From contig UQDP01000001.1 of NCBI GenBank assembly GCA_900539845.1, positions 186,001-250,000 of the forward strand: a stretch of DNA of 64,000 nt. Reading direction: 5' to 3'. A program made the position numbers and the translations under genes. Below the pieces are notes generated by a model. It was not told where the DNA came from, made no database searches, and saw nothing but the letters and a program-made list of their open reading frames with translations. The DNA comes from an uncultured Oscillospiraceae bacterium (GTDB lineage Bacteria; Bacillota; Clostridia; Oscillospirales; Acutalibacteraceae). Within the stretch, counting starts at the first letter, position 1, and each line of letters begins with the position of its first letter. Below are positions 32,894-40,285 of the stretch, in pieces.

Positions 32894-33517
32894 ATGGATA
32901 AACTTAAAAATAACCTTAAAGAGCTTTTCAAGGGCTGGAATACAATCCCGAACTGGCTTTCGTTTATCAGAATCGCTCTTATTCCCGTTTTTATGGTGCT
33001 GTTTTTAAACGGGCATATGCTTATTGCGGTTATCATTATGATTTGCGCCGCTTTAACGGATCTTTTTGACGGTAAGATCGCAAGAAAATACAATCAGGTC
33101 TCCAATCTCGGAAAATTGCTGGACCCCATTGCGGATAAGCTTTCGCAAATGGCAATCGTTATCGTGCTTATCGTTACCTACTGGGATAATGCAATAAAAT
33201 ATCTCTTTATGTTTTTCATCGCAAAGGAACTCATTATGATCATCGGCGGCGTGATCCTGCTTTCTCTTGGTATGAGACCGACTGCCGCCGAGATTTGGGG
33301 AAAGATAGCAACAAACGTGTTTTATATCGGAATGATCTTTATTCTGGCGTTCGGTCAAAACGGCGCTCTCTGCGATATCACGGGATTCACCCTCCCGGAT
33401 ACCGTAACATGGATTCTTGTTTTGATATCCGCGGTCTGCACGCTTATATCGCTGCTCGGTTATGCGCCCGGGTTTATCAGGCAGATTAAGGAAAATAAGC
33501 AGAACAAACAGAAATAA
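32894..33517 (+). CDS. pgsA: CDP-diacylglycerol-glycerol-3-phosphate 3-phosphatidyltransferase
   Basis: The 207-residue membrane enzyme has the CDP-alcohol phosphotransferase motif D-x2-D-G-x2-A-R-x8-G-x3-D-x3-D as DLFDGKIARKYN then GKLLDPIADK, near residues 56-83. It makes phosphatidylglycerophosphate, the first step to phosphatidylglycerol. About five hydrophobic segments follow the NWLSFIRIALIP start. GGAGG precedes the ATG. The name rests on family length and context; other CDP-alcohol transferases share the motif. Confidence 0.92.
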   Translation: MDKLKNNLKELFKGWNTIPNWLSFIRIALIPVFMVLFLNGHMLIAVIIMICAALTDLFDGKIARKYNQVSNLGKLLDPIADKLSQMAIVIVLIVTYWDNAIKYLFMFFIAKELIMIIGGVILLSLGMRPTAAEIWGKIATNVFYIGMIFILAFGQNGALCDITGFTLPDTVTWILVLISAVCTLISLLGYAPGFIRQIKENKQNKQK

Positions 33518-33540
33518 TTTTAAGGAGAAAAGTTTATTTC

Positions 33541-35844
33541 ATGAAACAGCAAATGTGCAGCAGGTGCCATGAAAGACCTGCGGTGGTATTTATACAGAAA
33601 ATGGAAAACGATAAAGTCGTGCCGGAGGGGCTTTGCATAAAATGCGCAAGAGAACTGAATGTCGGCTCGATCAATCAGATGATAGACCAGCTCGGACTTT
33701 CCGATGAAGAGCTTGAACAGGCGTCTGAGCAGATGAGCCAGTTTATGGAAAATATGCAGGACTTTGATTTCGGTTCCCTCGGTGATATGTTTAATCAGGA
33801 TAATATGGACGGCGCCCAAACGCTGCCTTTTGCAAGCCTTTTTGATAATGAGAGCAAAGATGACGCAACGCCTAAAACAGGCAAAAAGGGCGCAAAGAAA
33901 CGCGGTAAAAAGGGAAGACAGGAGGATTCCAGAAAATTCCTCAATAATTATTGCAATAATCTTACTGCAAAAGCTAAAAAAGGTGAGATAGACGCGATCA
34001 TCGGCAGAGAAAAAGAGATCGCAAGAGCGGTGCAGATTCTTTGCCGCCGCACAAAAAATAATCCCTGTCTCATAGGCGAACCCGGCGTCGGTAAAACCGC
34101 AATAGCCGAAGGTCTTGCCATAAAAATAGCAAAAGGCGAAGTTCCCGCCCGTCTCGCAGATAAGGAGATATATCTGCTTGATCTTACTGCTCTTGTTGCC
34201 GGAACACAGTTCCGCGGTCAGTTTGAAGGCAGAATCAAAGGCCTTGTTGACGAGGTAAAGAGCGAGGGAAATATCATTCTGTTTATTGATGAAGTGCACA
34301 ATCTTGTGGGCACGGGCGACAGCGAGGGCACAATGAATGCCGCAAACATTTTGAAACCCGCGCTTTCCAGAGGAGAAATTCAGGTCATCGGCGCAACAAC
34401 GTTTAATGAATACAGAAAATATATTGAAAAGGACGCCGCTCTGGAAAGGCGTTTTCAGCCGATAAAGGTTGAGGAGCCGTCGCTGGAAGAGGCATACAGA
34501 ATGCTGCTCGGCATCAAGTCCTATTATGAGAATTATCATAAAGTACAGATATCGGACAGTCTTGTATATAAAGCCGTAACTATGTCGGAGCGCTTTGTTA
34601 CGGACAGATATCTGCCCGATAAAGCCATAGACCTGCTCGACGAAGCGTGCACGGCGGCGAATCTCAGAAATCCCGCTATTTCCGAATATCAGCTTAAACT
34701 TGAAGAAAAGAATTCTCTGCTTGAAAGAATAGATACGCTTTCCGAGCCGACAGAGGAAAACGCCGAAATAGATTATGAGCTGATTTCAAACCTTAAAGCG
34801 CAGACGATGAAGCTTGACGAAGTGCTGCCTGAGCTTGCCGAAAAAGCGAAGGACAATCAGGTCATTGAAGCAGATCTTGCAAAGGTGGTTTCTCTCTGGA
34901 CGGGAATTCCCGCATCGAAGATTGAAGCAGGGGATATAAAGAAACTCGCGTCTCTTGAGGATGAGCTTAAGAAGCATGTTGTAGGGCAGGACGAAGCAAT
35001 ATCGAAGCTTGCAGCAGCGGTCCGCCGCGGCAGAGTCCAGATAAGCCCCAGAAAAAGACCGCAGTCTTTTATTTTTGTCGGTCCCACAGGCGTGGGTAAA
35101 ACAGAACTTGTAAAGCAGCTTGCGAATTATCTTTTTGATTCGCCCGAAAGCCTCATAAGGCTCGATATGAGCGAATTTATGGAGAAGTTCAGCGTATCAA
35201 GGATCATCGGTTCTCCTCCGGGTTATGTCGGCTACGATGACGCCGGTCAGCTCACGGAAAAGGTAAGAAGAAAGCCTTACAGCGTTATTTTGTTTGATGA
35301 GATCGAAAAGGCACACAAGGATGTTCTCAATATTCTTCTTCAGATACTTGATGAGGGCAGGATAACGGATGCGCAGGGCAGGACCGTTAATTTTGAGAAT
35401 ACGATCATCATTATGACATCCAACGCCGGTTCGACCGATACTGCCTCGCTCGGCTTCGGAAAATCAGACAACGAGATAAACAGGGATGTAACGATGAAAG
35501 CCCTGGAGCGATTCCTTCGTCCCGAATTTCTCGGAAGAGTGGACGAGATCATAAATTTTAATACCCTTACTTTTGCCGATTTTGAAAAGATCGCGAGGAT
35601 TATGCTCGATGAGCTTGCCGAAGGGCTTAAAGATAAGGCAATAGAGCTGGTTTATGATGATTCCGTTCCTGTATATATCGCAAAGAAAACTTACGGCTCC
35701 AAGAAGAACGCAAGAGGTATCAGAGATTGTGTTCGCCGTGATGTGGAGGACCTGCTTGCCGAACTCATAGTTTTCCATCAGGATACTCAAATCAACAGGT
35801 TTACTTTGACCGCCGGAGAAAAAATCGAGGCTGTTATAAACTAA
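33541..35844 (+). CDS. ClpE-like ATP-dependent unfoldase with N-terminal zinc finger
   Basis: The 767-residue Hsp100 protein starts with a four-cysteine zinc finger (C6, C9, C32, C35: CSRC and CIKC) as in ClpE and McsA, rather than the double Clp_N repeat. An acidic Gln/Met-rich linker follows. AAA1 has Walker A GEPGVGKT near residue 179 and Walker B ILFIDEVHNL; AAA2 has Walker A GPTGVGKT near 514 and the block GSPPGYVGYDDAGQLTE. A SLGFGKS segment matches the ClpP-binding loop position (IGF/LGF). It feeds proteins into ClpP for degradation. AAGGAG precedes the ATG. The name ClpE is by architecture. Confidence 0.9.
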   Translation: MKQQMCSRCHERPAVVFIQKMENDKVVPEGLCIKCARELNVGSINQMIDQLGLSDEELEQASEQMSQFMENMQDFDFGSLGDMFNQDNMDGAQTLPFASLFDNESKDDATPKTGKKGAKKRGKKGRQEDSRKFLNNYCNNLTAKAKKGEIDAIIGREKEIARAVQILCRRTKNNPCLIGEPGVGKTAIAEGLAIKIAKGEVPARLADKEIYLLDLTALVAGTQFRGQFEGRIKGLVDEVKSEGNIILFIDEVHNLVGTGDSEGTMNAANILKPALSRGEIQVIGATTFNEYRKYIEKDAALERRFQPIKVEEPSLEEAYRMLLGIKSYYENYHKVQISDSLVYKAVTMSERFVTDRYLPDKAIDLLDEACTAANLRNPAISEYQLKLEEKNSLLERIDTLSEPTEENAEIDYELISNLKAQTMKLDEVLPELAEKAKDNQVIEADLAKVVSLWTGIPASKIEAGDIKKLASLEDELKKHVVGQDEAISKLAAAVRRGRVQISPRKRPQSFIFVGPTGVGKTELVKQLANYLFDSPESLIRLDMSEFMEKFSVSRIIGSPPGYVGYDDAGQLTEKVRRKPYSVILFDEIEKAHKDVLNILLQILDEGRITDAQGRTVNFENTIIIMTSNAGSTDTASLGFGKSDNEINRDVTMKALERFLRPEFLGRVDEIINFNTLTFADFEKIARIMLDELAEGLKDKAIELVYDDSVPVYIAKKTYGSKKNARGIRDCVRRDVEDLLAELIVFHQDTQINRFTLTAGEKIEAVIN

Positions 35845-35858
35845 ATTTAAAAAAGTAC

Positions 35859-35887
35859 TTGACAGTTGGGCGCTCATTTATTATAAT
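35859..35887 (+). promoter_or_regulatory. Consensus promoter of the tRNA cluster
   Basis: TTGACA, 17 bases, TATAAT: a full sigma-A consensus, 15 bases before the first tRNA. Confidence 0.9.
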
Positions 35888-35902
35888 AATGAGCGTCGCT
35901 AC

Positions 35903-35976
35903 GCGGGTGTAGTTCAATGGTAGAATGTCAGCCTTCCAAGCTGAATACGAGGGTTCGATTCCCTTCACCCGCTCCA
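35903..35976 (+). tRNA. tRNA-Gly (UCC), CCA encoded
   Basis: Acceptor GCGGGTG pairs with CACCCGC; anticodon loop CTTCCAA gives TCC; T arm GGGTTCGATTCCC; CCA at 35974-35976. Confidence 0.96.
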
Positions 35977-35979
35977 TAT

Positions 35980-36056
<77 letters not shown>

Positions 36057-36092
36057 AAGTTTGCGCTTGAGCTTCTCAGGCGCAATATATAT

Positions 36093-36170
36093 GGTGGGAT
36101 TAGTTCAGTTGGTTAGAGCGCCAGTTTGTGGCACTGGAGGTCGTGGGTTCGAATCCCACATCCCACCCCA
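36093..36170 (+). tRNA. tRNA-His (GUG) with encoded extra 5' G
   Basis: Acceptor GGTGGGAT pairs with ATCCCACC, so the extra G at -1 opposite C73, a His identity element, is encoded; anticodon loop TTGTGGC gives GTG; CCA encoded. Confidence 0.96.
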
Positions 36171-36193
36171 TTTTAATAAACGATCCCTGATAT

Positions 36194-36268
36194 TGGGGTG
36201 TCGCCAAGCGGTAAGGCAAGGGACTTTGACTCCCTCATGCGTAGGTTCGAATCCTGCCTCCCCAGCCA
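36194..36268 (+). tRNA. tRNA-Gln (UUG), CCA encoded
   Basis: Acceptor TGGGGTG pairs with the CTCCCCA end (one weak pair); anticodon loop CTTTGAC gives TTG; T arm with GGTTCGAATCC; CCA at 36266-36268. Confidence 0.95.
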
Positions 36269-36270
36269 AG

Positions 36271-36290
36271 CGCCCTTAATATTAAGGGCG
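36271..36290 (+). repeat. 20-base perfect palindrome between tRNA-Gln and tRNA-Lys
   Basis: CGCCCTTAATATTAAGGGCG, two bases after the tRNA-Gln CCA. In the precursor RNA it would form a hairpin between the two tRNAs. Confidence 0.85.
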
Positions 36291-36295
36291 GAAAC

Positions 36296-36371
36296 GGTTC
36301 ATTAGCTCAGATGGCAGAGCACTTGACTTTTAATCAAGGTGTCCGGGGTTCGATTCCCCGATGAGCCACCA
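36296..36371 (+). tRNA. tRNA-Lys (UUU), CCA encoded
   Basis: Acceptor GGTTCAT pairs with ATGAGCC (one G-U); anticodon loop CTTTTAA gives TTT; T arm GGGGTTCGATTCCCC; CCA at 36369-36371. It is the last tRNA of the cluster and is followed by accessory DNA. Confidence 0.96.
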
Positions 36372-36374
36372 ATA

Positions 36375-36425
36375 AAAAGTCCTCATATTCCGCATAATCA
36401 AGCGGTTTATGAGGATTTTTATTTT
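36375..36425 (+). terminator. Terminator of the tRNA cluster
   Basis: AAAAGTCCTCATA pairs with TATGAGGATTTTT, with a smaller CCGC/GCGG hairpin in the loop, then a T-run. Confidence 0.8.
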
Positions 36426-36452
36426 GCTTTTTTTTAGAAGTCCTGCACTTTA

Positions 36453-36588
36453 ATTTTACGCTATTTTACGCTGTTTTACGATAAAATATATACCAAAATG
36501 TATACCAAAATTTATTCGCAAAATCGGCCTGAAATCTGGGCTTGCAGGCTGTAAATATAATCTTGTTTACCGCCTTTGTATACCAAAT
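36453..36588. repeat. Tandem short repeats resembling integrase arm sites
   Basis: Three 10-base units ATTTTACGCT, ATTTTACGCT and GTTTTACGAT run from 36453 to 36482. TATACCAAAATG and TATACCAAAATT follow at 36489-36512, and TATACCAAAT recurs at 36579-36588. Such direct repeats beside a tRNA gene are usual at the ends of integrated elements. No integrase gene is present, and I found no second copy of the tRNA-Lys end. Confidence 0.5.
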
Positions 36589-36701
36589 AACGATTTTATC
36601 CCCATTTTTGCGGATTTCAGCCCGTTTGTTGCGCTTTTTTAATCGATTTTGCCGCATTTTCGTTTCTTATGCTAAGCAGCAGGTTATACCTGCAAAAATA
36701 A

Positions 36702-36744
36702 AAAGGAGCAGGCTTATGCGGCATTTTCGCCTTTCCTGCTCCTT
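36702..36744 (+). other. Hairpin upstream of the Fic module
   Basis: AAAGGAGCAGG pairs perfectly with CCTGCTCCTTT around a 21-base loop, ending in a T-rich stretch. A GCAGGT-TAT-ACCTGC dyad lies just before it (36679-36693). It probably insulates the Fic module as a terminator on either strand; the 300 bases before it hold no credible gene. Confidence 0.5.
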
Positions 36745-36768
36745 TCTTTGTTCTGCTTATATTTTATA

Positions 36769-36877
36769 ATATTGTACACAATATAGCAACTGATAAATAG
36801 AACATATATATTGTGAACAATATATGTAAACTTTGTGCATATTGTATATTGCGTACAATTGCTTTTTGTGATATAAT
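36769..36877 (+). promoter_or_regulatory. Triple palindromic operator and promoter of the Fic module
   Basis: Three related dyads lie 39 and 38 bases apart, centre to centre: ATATTGT-AC-ACAATAT (36769-36784), ATATTGT-GA-ACAATAT (36808-36823) and ATATTGC-GT-ACAATTG (36846-36861). The third overlaps the -35 TTGCGT (36849-36854), which is 17 bases before TATAAT (36872-36877). This fits negative autoregulation by the small DNA-binding protein encoded next. Confidence 0.7.
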
Positions 36878-36942
36878 AATGCTAAAGTAGAGAAATAGGC
36901 TTTCTATTTCCTGCTGCGAAAGAAAAACTAAGAGGTGAGCAT

Positions 36943-37158
36943 ATGGCTGACGATCAGAAAAAAAGGCGATATACACAGGCTCAAAACAAAGCAACACAGA
37001 AATATATAAAAAATAATTATGATGATATTCGAATAAGGGTTCGTAAAGATGATAAGATCAACAAGGCGGTAATTACCGAGAGCGCAAACAAGGTAAACGA
37101 AAGCGTTAACGAATATGTTGTAAAAGCCGTTAAACAGCGTATAAAAAGCGGTAGATAA
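36943..37158 (+). CDS. Small basic partner protein of the Fic toxin, probable antitoxin or regulator
   Basis: The 71-residue protein is polar and basic. The middle reads [20 protein letters not shown] and the end [20 protein letters not shown]; a single strand followed by two helices is the pattern of ribbon-helix-helix regulators and Arc-like antitoxins. It has no obvious S/TxxxE(G/N) Fic-inhibitory motif of its own. AGAGGTGAGC precedes the ATG. It is 14 bases upstream of the Fic gene and downstream of three palindromes, so it is probably the DNA-binding repressor of the pair. The RHH assignment is inference from the pattern. Confidence 0.75.
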   Translation: MADDQKKRRYTQAQNKATQKYIKNNYDDIRIRVRKDDKINKAVITESANKVNESVNEYVVKAVKQRIKSGR

Positions 37159-37172
37159 AGGAGCAGGCTATA

Positions 37173-37781
37173 ATGGTATTAGAAAACAAATTAGGCATAA
37201 CAGACAGCGCAGAACTTGCCAGAGAAGAGGAAAGAATAAGCAAGACCAAGGCTTTGGCACTGTTTGAAAGCGGCTTGCTTGATACTTTTGAAGTCGGCAC
37301 ATTTAAAGGCTTATGCTCTATACACAAATATCTGTTTGAGGATATATATGATTTTGCCGGCAAGCTGCGCACAGTGAATATAGCAAAAGGCAATTTTCGC
37401 TTTGCCCCGGTTATGTATCTTAAAGCAGCCTTGCAGAATATAGATAATATGCCGCAGTCAACTTTCGATCAGATCATCGAGAAATATGTTGAAATGAATG
37501 TTGCCCATCCGTTCAGAGAGGGCAACGGCAGAAGCACAAGAATATGGCTTGACTGCATTTTAAAAAAGGAATTACAGCAGGTCATAGACTGGAGCAAGGT
37601 GGATAAAGAGGATTATTTGCTTGCTATGGAGCGCAGCCCTATAAAAGATGTTGAAATTAAAGTGTTGCTAAAAGCGGCTTTAACAGATAAAATAAACGAT
37701 AGGCTTGTTTATATGAAAGGCATAGACGCAAGCTATTATTATGAGGGCTACAATGTTTATAAATCCGAAGATTTGAACTGA
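37173..37781 (+). CDS. Fic-family AMP-transferase with C-terminal inhibitory motif
   Basis: The 202-residue protein carries the full Fic motif [12 protein letters not shown] starting at His112, with the flap region [12 protein letters not shown] upstream. Such enzymes attach AMP from ATP to a Tyr, Ser or Thr of a target such as DNA gyrase. Near the C terminus SYYYEG (Ser187 to Gly192) fits the S/TxxxE(G/N) helix that blocks ATP in class III Fic proteins, so it is likely self-inhibited. AAAGGAG precedes the ATG. It pairs with the small basic gene upstream and ends at a hairpin at 37787. Targets are unknown. Confidence 0.9.
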   Translation: MVLENKLGITDSAELAREEERISKTKALALFESGLLDTFEVGTFKGLCSIHKYLFEDIYDFAGKLRTVNIAKGNFRFAPVMYLKAALQNIDNMPQSTFDQIIEKYVEMNVAHPFREGNGRSTRIWLDCILKKELQQVIDWSKVDKEDYLLAMERSPIKDVEIKVLLKAALTDKINDRLVYMKGIDASYYYEGYNVYKSEDLN

Positions 37782-37786
37782 TCAGC

Positions 37787-37812
37787 AGCAGGTTAAAAGC
37801 CTGCTACTTTTT
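37787..37812 (+). terminator. Terminator of the Fic module
   Basis: AGCAGG/CCTGCT stem with TTAAAAG loop, followed by ACTTTTTT. Confidence 0.7.
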
Positions 37813-37957
37813 TCTGCTTAATATACTGTGTCAGATGTTTTGCCTGTTCCAATTCAGAAAACTGTCATAATCAAGCAGTTTTTTTACGGCTGTTTTCACA
37901 CTGGGATTTTTTGCATATTGTTAATGCATTTGATATTTGATATGGTATTCTGTAAAC

Positions 37958-38872
37958 TTAGCCGTTCTCATCATAGATCCTTGTCAATGTTGGGAATGTT
38001 TCAGCCAGATCATTACTAATTGACAGAAATTCGTTATAGTCTTCGTTGGAGAGAGAAATATTCTCTCCGTTTACTAAGTTGACACCTCGTGCCAATTCGG
38101 CAAATCTATCTGTTGCTGTTGCTACAACATTTGAGGCGTCTTCTGTTGCAGTGTTGATCTCTGAAATGGCATTCTTAGCATCTTCACCCATCTGAATTGC
38201 CTCATCCGAAGTTACGATGAGTTTATCGGCAAGAGTGATGAGTCCTTGAATTGCCAGCCCAACACCCATTGTGATGGCTGCGTTTAACGCTGTGCTCGCT
38301 ACATTCAGAGCAATGGTCTGAACCTTCGCACCAATTAAAGCGGTTGTGTAGCCTTTCATATTCGCTTGTCCGCCCTGTAAACCAGACAGGTAGTGTCCCA
38401 TTACACTATTAGATGAACTTACGGTGGAGATGAAATCTTCCTGTGAAAGGTTTACATTTTTGCAACCGCTGTTGTATTCATTCATGATCTTTTGGCAATT
38501 GTCAAAACTCTTGTTTAAGGCAAGGTTGGTGACTTGTGCCATATTGGCGGATTTTTCATACTTAGCTATGATCGCACCAGCATTTTCAATTTGTCCGTTG
38601 ACTACTTCAATGTTCTTTGCATGACTTTGTGCATCGGCAGAAGCGCCGGACATATACATGTCAAAAGAATTTTGAATGTTGCCGGTTTGGTTGAAAGATT
38701 TGATATAACTTTCTATCGCCGCTTTGTCTTTGGCTAATTGCTTATTAAAATCATCATTAAATAGTAACCCATCGGTTTTTTTAGATGAGGAAATAAAATC
38801 ACCGAGAGGATTTTTAATTTGTAGTTTTTTACCCGAAAGCGATTGTTCGCTTTCTATTAATTTGACTATCAA
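37958..38872 (-). pseudogene. Fragment of a phage tail tape-measure protein
   Basis: The 304-codon frame is mostly helical with no Cys-rich or enzyme motifs: KDKAAIESYIKSFNQTGNI, KNIEVVNGQIENAGAIIAKYEKSANM, and a hydrophobic stretch LNAAITMGVGLAIQGLITLADKLI near residue 205, then repeated Ala/Thr/Asn. This is the pattern of tape-measure proteins, which normally exceed 700 residues. The nominal start TTG (38872) has no ribosome-binding site, and the frame stays open upstream into an AT-rich Tyr-coding stretch; the end at ENG-stop is abrupt. No other tail or capsid genes are near. I read it as a prophage remnant truncated at both ends. Confidence 0.65.
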
Positions 38873-38978
38873 ACTGTAATTATAATTACTATAATAAAAG
38901 AAATAGTAATAATAGTTTATTGGATGCGTGTTACCGAATGTTATTCTAAAAATAGAATTACATTATTGGTGGTTTTAT

Positions 38979-39350
38979 ATGGGCGAAATCAAAGATATTT
39001 ATACGACTTGCAAAAAATGCGGATATGTTCGACGTGAAGAAGCAAATTTGTTTGATCCAAAAAAATGGTTCTGTCTTAATTGCTATTGTAAAGAAGAATT
39101 TAGATATTCTACCGCAGAAGAAATAGAAAAACGCAAGCAGGAAGACCAAGAATATGAAGAAAGACGTATGCAAAGAAAGTTGGATGAAATCTTCAATCCA
39201 ACTTATACGCCCAAATGTCCTGTCTGCGGTTCTCCCAACATCCACAAAATCTCCGTAACAAAACGCGTTGTAAGCGGAGCAGCGTTCGGATTATTCAGCA
39301 AAACCGCACGCTCTCAGTGGGAATGCTCGAACTGCGGTAATAAGTTCTAA
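38979..39350 (+). CDS. Zinc-ribbon protein with two Cys4 sites
   Basis: The 123-residue protein has an N-terminal ribbon (CKKCGYVRREEANLFDPKKW then CLNC), a highly charged helix (EEIEKRKQEDQEYEERRMQ) and a C-terminal ribbon (CPVCGSPNIHKIS, then CSNCGNKF) around a TKRVVSGAAFGLFSKTARS segment. The C-terminal form is common in phage and mobile-element hypothetical proteins of Firmicutes. GGTGG lies before the ATG at 38979; the frame opens upstream at 38928 but without a ribosome-binding site. Function is unknown. A terminator follows at 39407. Confidence 0.75.
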   Translation: MGEIKDIYTTCKKCGYVRREEANLFDPKKWFCLNCYCKEEFRYSTAEEIEKRKQEDQEYEERRMQRKLDEIFNPTYTPKCPVCGSPNIHKISVTKRVVSGAAFGLFSKTARSQWECSNCGNKF

Positions 39351-39406
39351 TTGTAGCCCTCACTACGCCTTACTGTAGCCCGAATTTCGTTGCTTTACGG
39401 TCTATT

Positions 39407-39448
39407 AATAACGGTTGATTTCTTCATTGAAATCGCCGTTATTTTTGT
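39407..39448 (+). terminator. Terminator after the zinc-ribbon gene
   Basis: AATAACGG-TTGATTTC pairs with GAAATCG-CCGTTATT, followed by TTTG. Confidence 0.7.
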
Positions 39449-39584
39449 TTCTATACGATATTTTATACCACCTAACATCAATAAACTATGTTCATAAAAC
39501 TCCCGTTTTACTCATATCTATCATATCAAATTCGATTTTGTCAGAAAACGGGAAATCATATCCGCCGGTAGAAGAAAGTAAGAA

Positions 39585-39968
39585 TTATGGAATCTGTCGG
39601 GCGTTAGAGCACTCGGGGTTGATGCTTTGACTGTTAGACTTAACCCTTTTCTTTTCAATAGCGCAAATTTTTTCAACCGCTTCTTTACCGTATCTGTCAA
39701 GACTCCGATAATCCCGGATAAATGCAGCTTCGTGATCGCTAATATCAAGCGATTCGTTGCGGTAATCAGAAAAAGTTAATCCTAATAATTCATCGGTTGA
39801 TGTATTAAACACTTTGGATAAAGCAGCAAGTGCGTTCGCTGACGGAAGTTTACTCCCGTACTCCCAGCATCTCACACTTGTAACTGACACATCCACTTTT
39901 TCACTTAATTCCTCTTGTGTAAAATTATGTGAAATTCTCAGTAATTTGATTTTTTTTCCAATGTCCAA
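39585..39968 (-). CDS. XRE-family repressor-like regulator
   Basis: The 127-residue protein has a Cro/CI helix-turn-helix in its first 65 residues (IGKKIKLLRISHNFTQEELSEKVDVSVTSVRCWEYGSK-type pattern with LPSANALAALSKVFNTSTDELLG) and an acidic helical tail (AAFIRDYRSLDRYGKEAVEKI) like that of phage and ICE repressors. The likely start is TTG at 39968 with GGAGGG six bases upstream; an upstream ATG at 39995 is less well placed. It is divergent from the promoter at 39997 and probably controls it. It is near other phage-like remnants. Confidence 0.82.
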   Translation of the reverse strand: MDIGKKIKLLRISHNFTQEELSEKVDVSVTSVRCWEYGSKLPSANALAALSKVFNTSTDELLGLTFSDYRNESLDISDHEAAFIRDYRSLDRYGKEAVEKICAIEKKRVKSNSQSINPECSNARQIP

Positions 39969-39996
39969 ATATATTCCCTCCATTGCAAATGTCATC

Positions 39997-40045
39997 TTGA
40001 CATATGACTGATAAAGTGTTATTATTTAACAATAATAGTTATTGT
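39997..40045 (+). promoter_or_regulatory. Promoter and dyad facing the XRE repressor
   Basis: TTGACA (39997-40002), 17 bases, TATTAT (40020-40025), then the perfect dyad ACAATAA-TAG-TTATTGT at 40029-40045, a likely repressor site over the transcription start. Confidence 0.6.
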
Positions 40046-40057
40046 ATATAAAATAAC

Positions 40058-40195
40058 ATGAATAAAAGTAGATGTCAAGCAGCTGAAAAATTGGAACTGC
40101 CTGCTGTTTTTTCTGAAAAAGTAGATAAGTCATTAAACGCAGACCTTATAATTAGAAATCAACAAGATACTGTAAATGAAAAATCTGTCCATTAA
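40058..40195 (+). CDS. Possible 45-residue peptide
   Basis: An ATG frame downstream of the promoter reads MNKSRCQAAEKLELPAVF and is polar throughout. No ribosome-binding site is visible and the frame matches nothing I know. It may be the remains of a lost gene. The other 90 bases up to the EamA gene hold no gene. Confidence 0.22.
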   Translation: MNKSRCQAAEKLELPAVFSEKVDKSLNADLIIRNQQDTVNEKSVH

Positions 40196-40285
40196 AGAAT
40201 TTGTTGTTTTTTTACTCGTCATGAATTCACACAAGATATAACTGCGGTTTGGGTAATTCATTGAATTTTATCTGAGATTAGGGGT

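Noticed and set aside
33520..34539. 339-codon frame antisense to the ClpE-like gene
   Set aside because: It is Cys/Phe-rich shadow coding with no ribosome-binding site, opposite a well-conserved AAA domain.
36453..36512. Tandem repeats as a CRISPR array
   Set aside because: Units are 10-12 bases and directly adjacent without spacers, and no cas genes are present.
36466..36657. Minus-strand frame among the att-like repeats
   Set aside because: It encodes the tandem repeats (for example FWYTFWY), has no start signal and shows no integrase residues such as R-H-R-Y.
36296..40285. Duplicate of the tRNA-Lys 3' end as attL/attR
   Set aside because: I looked for a second GGGGTTCGATTCCCC-type end in the accessory segment and found none.
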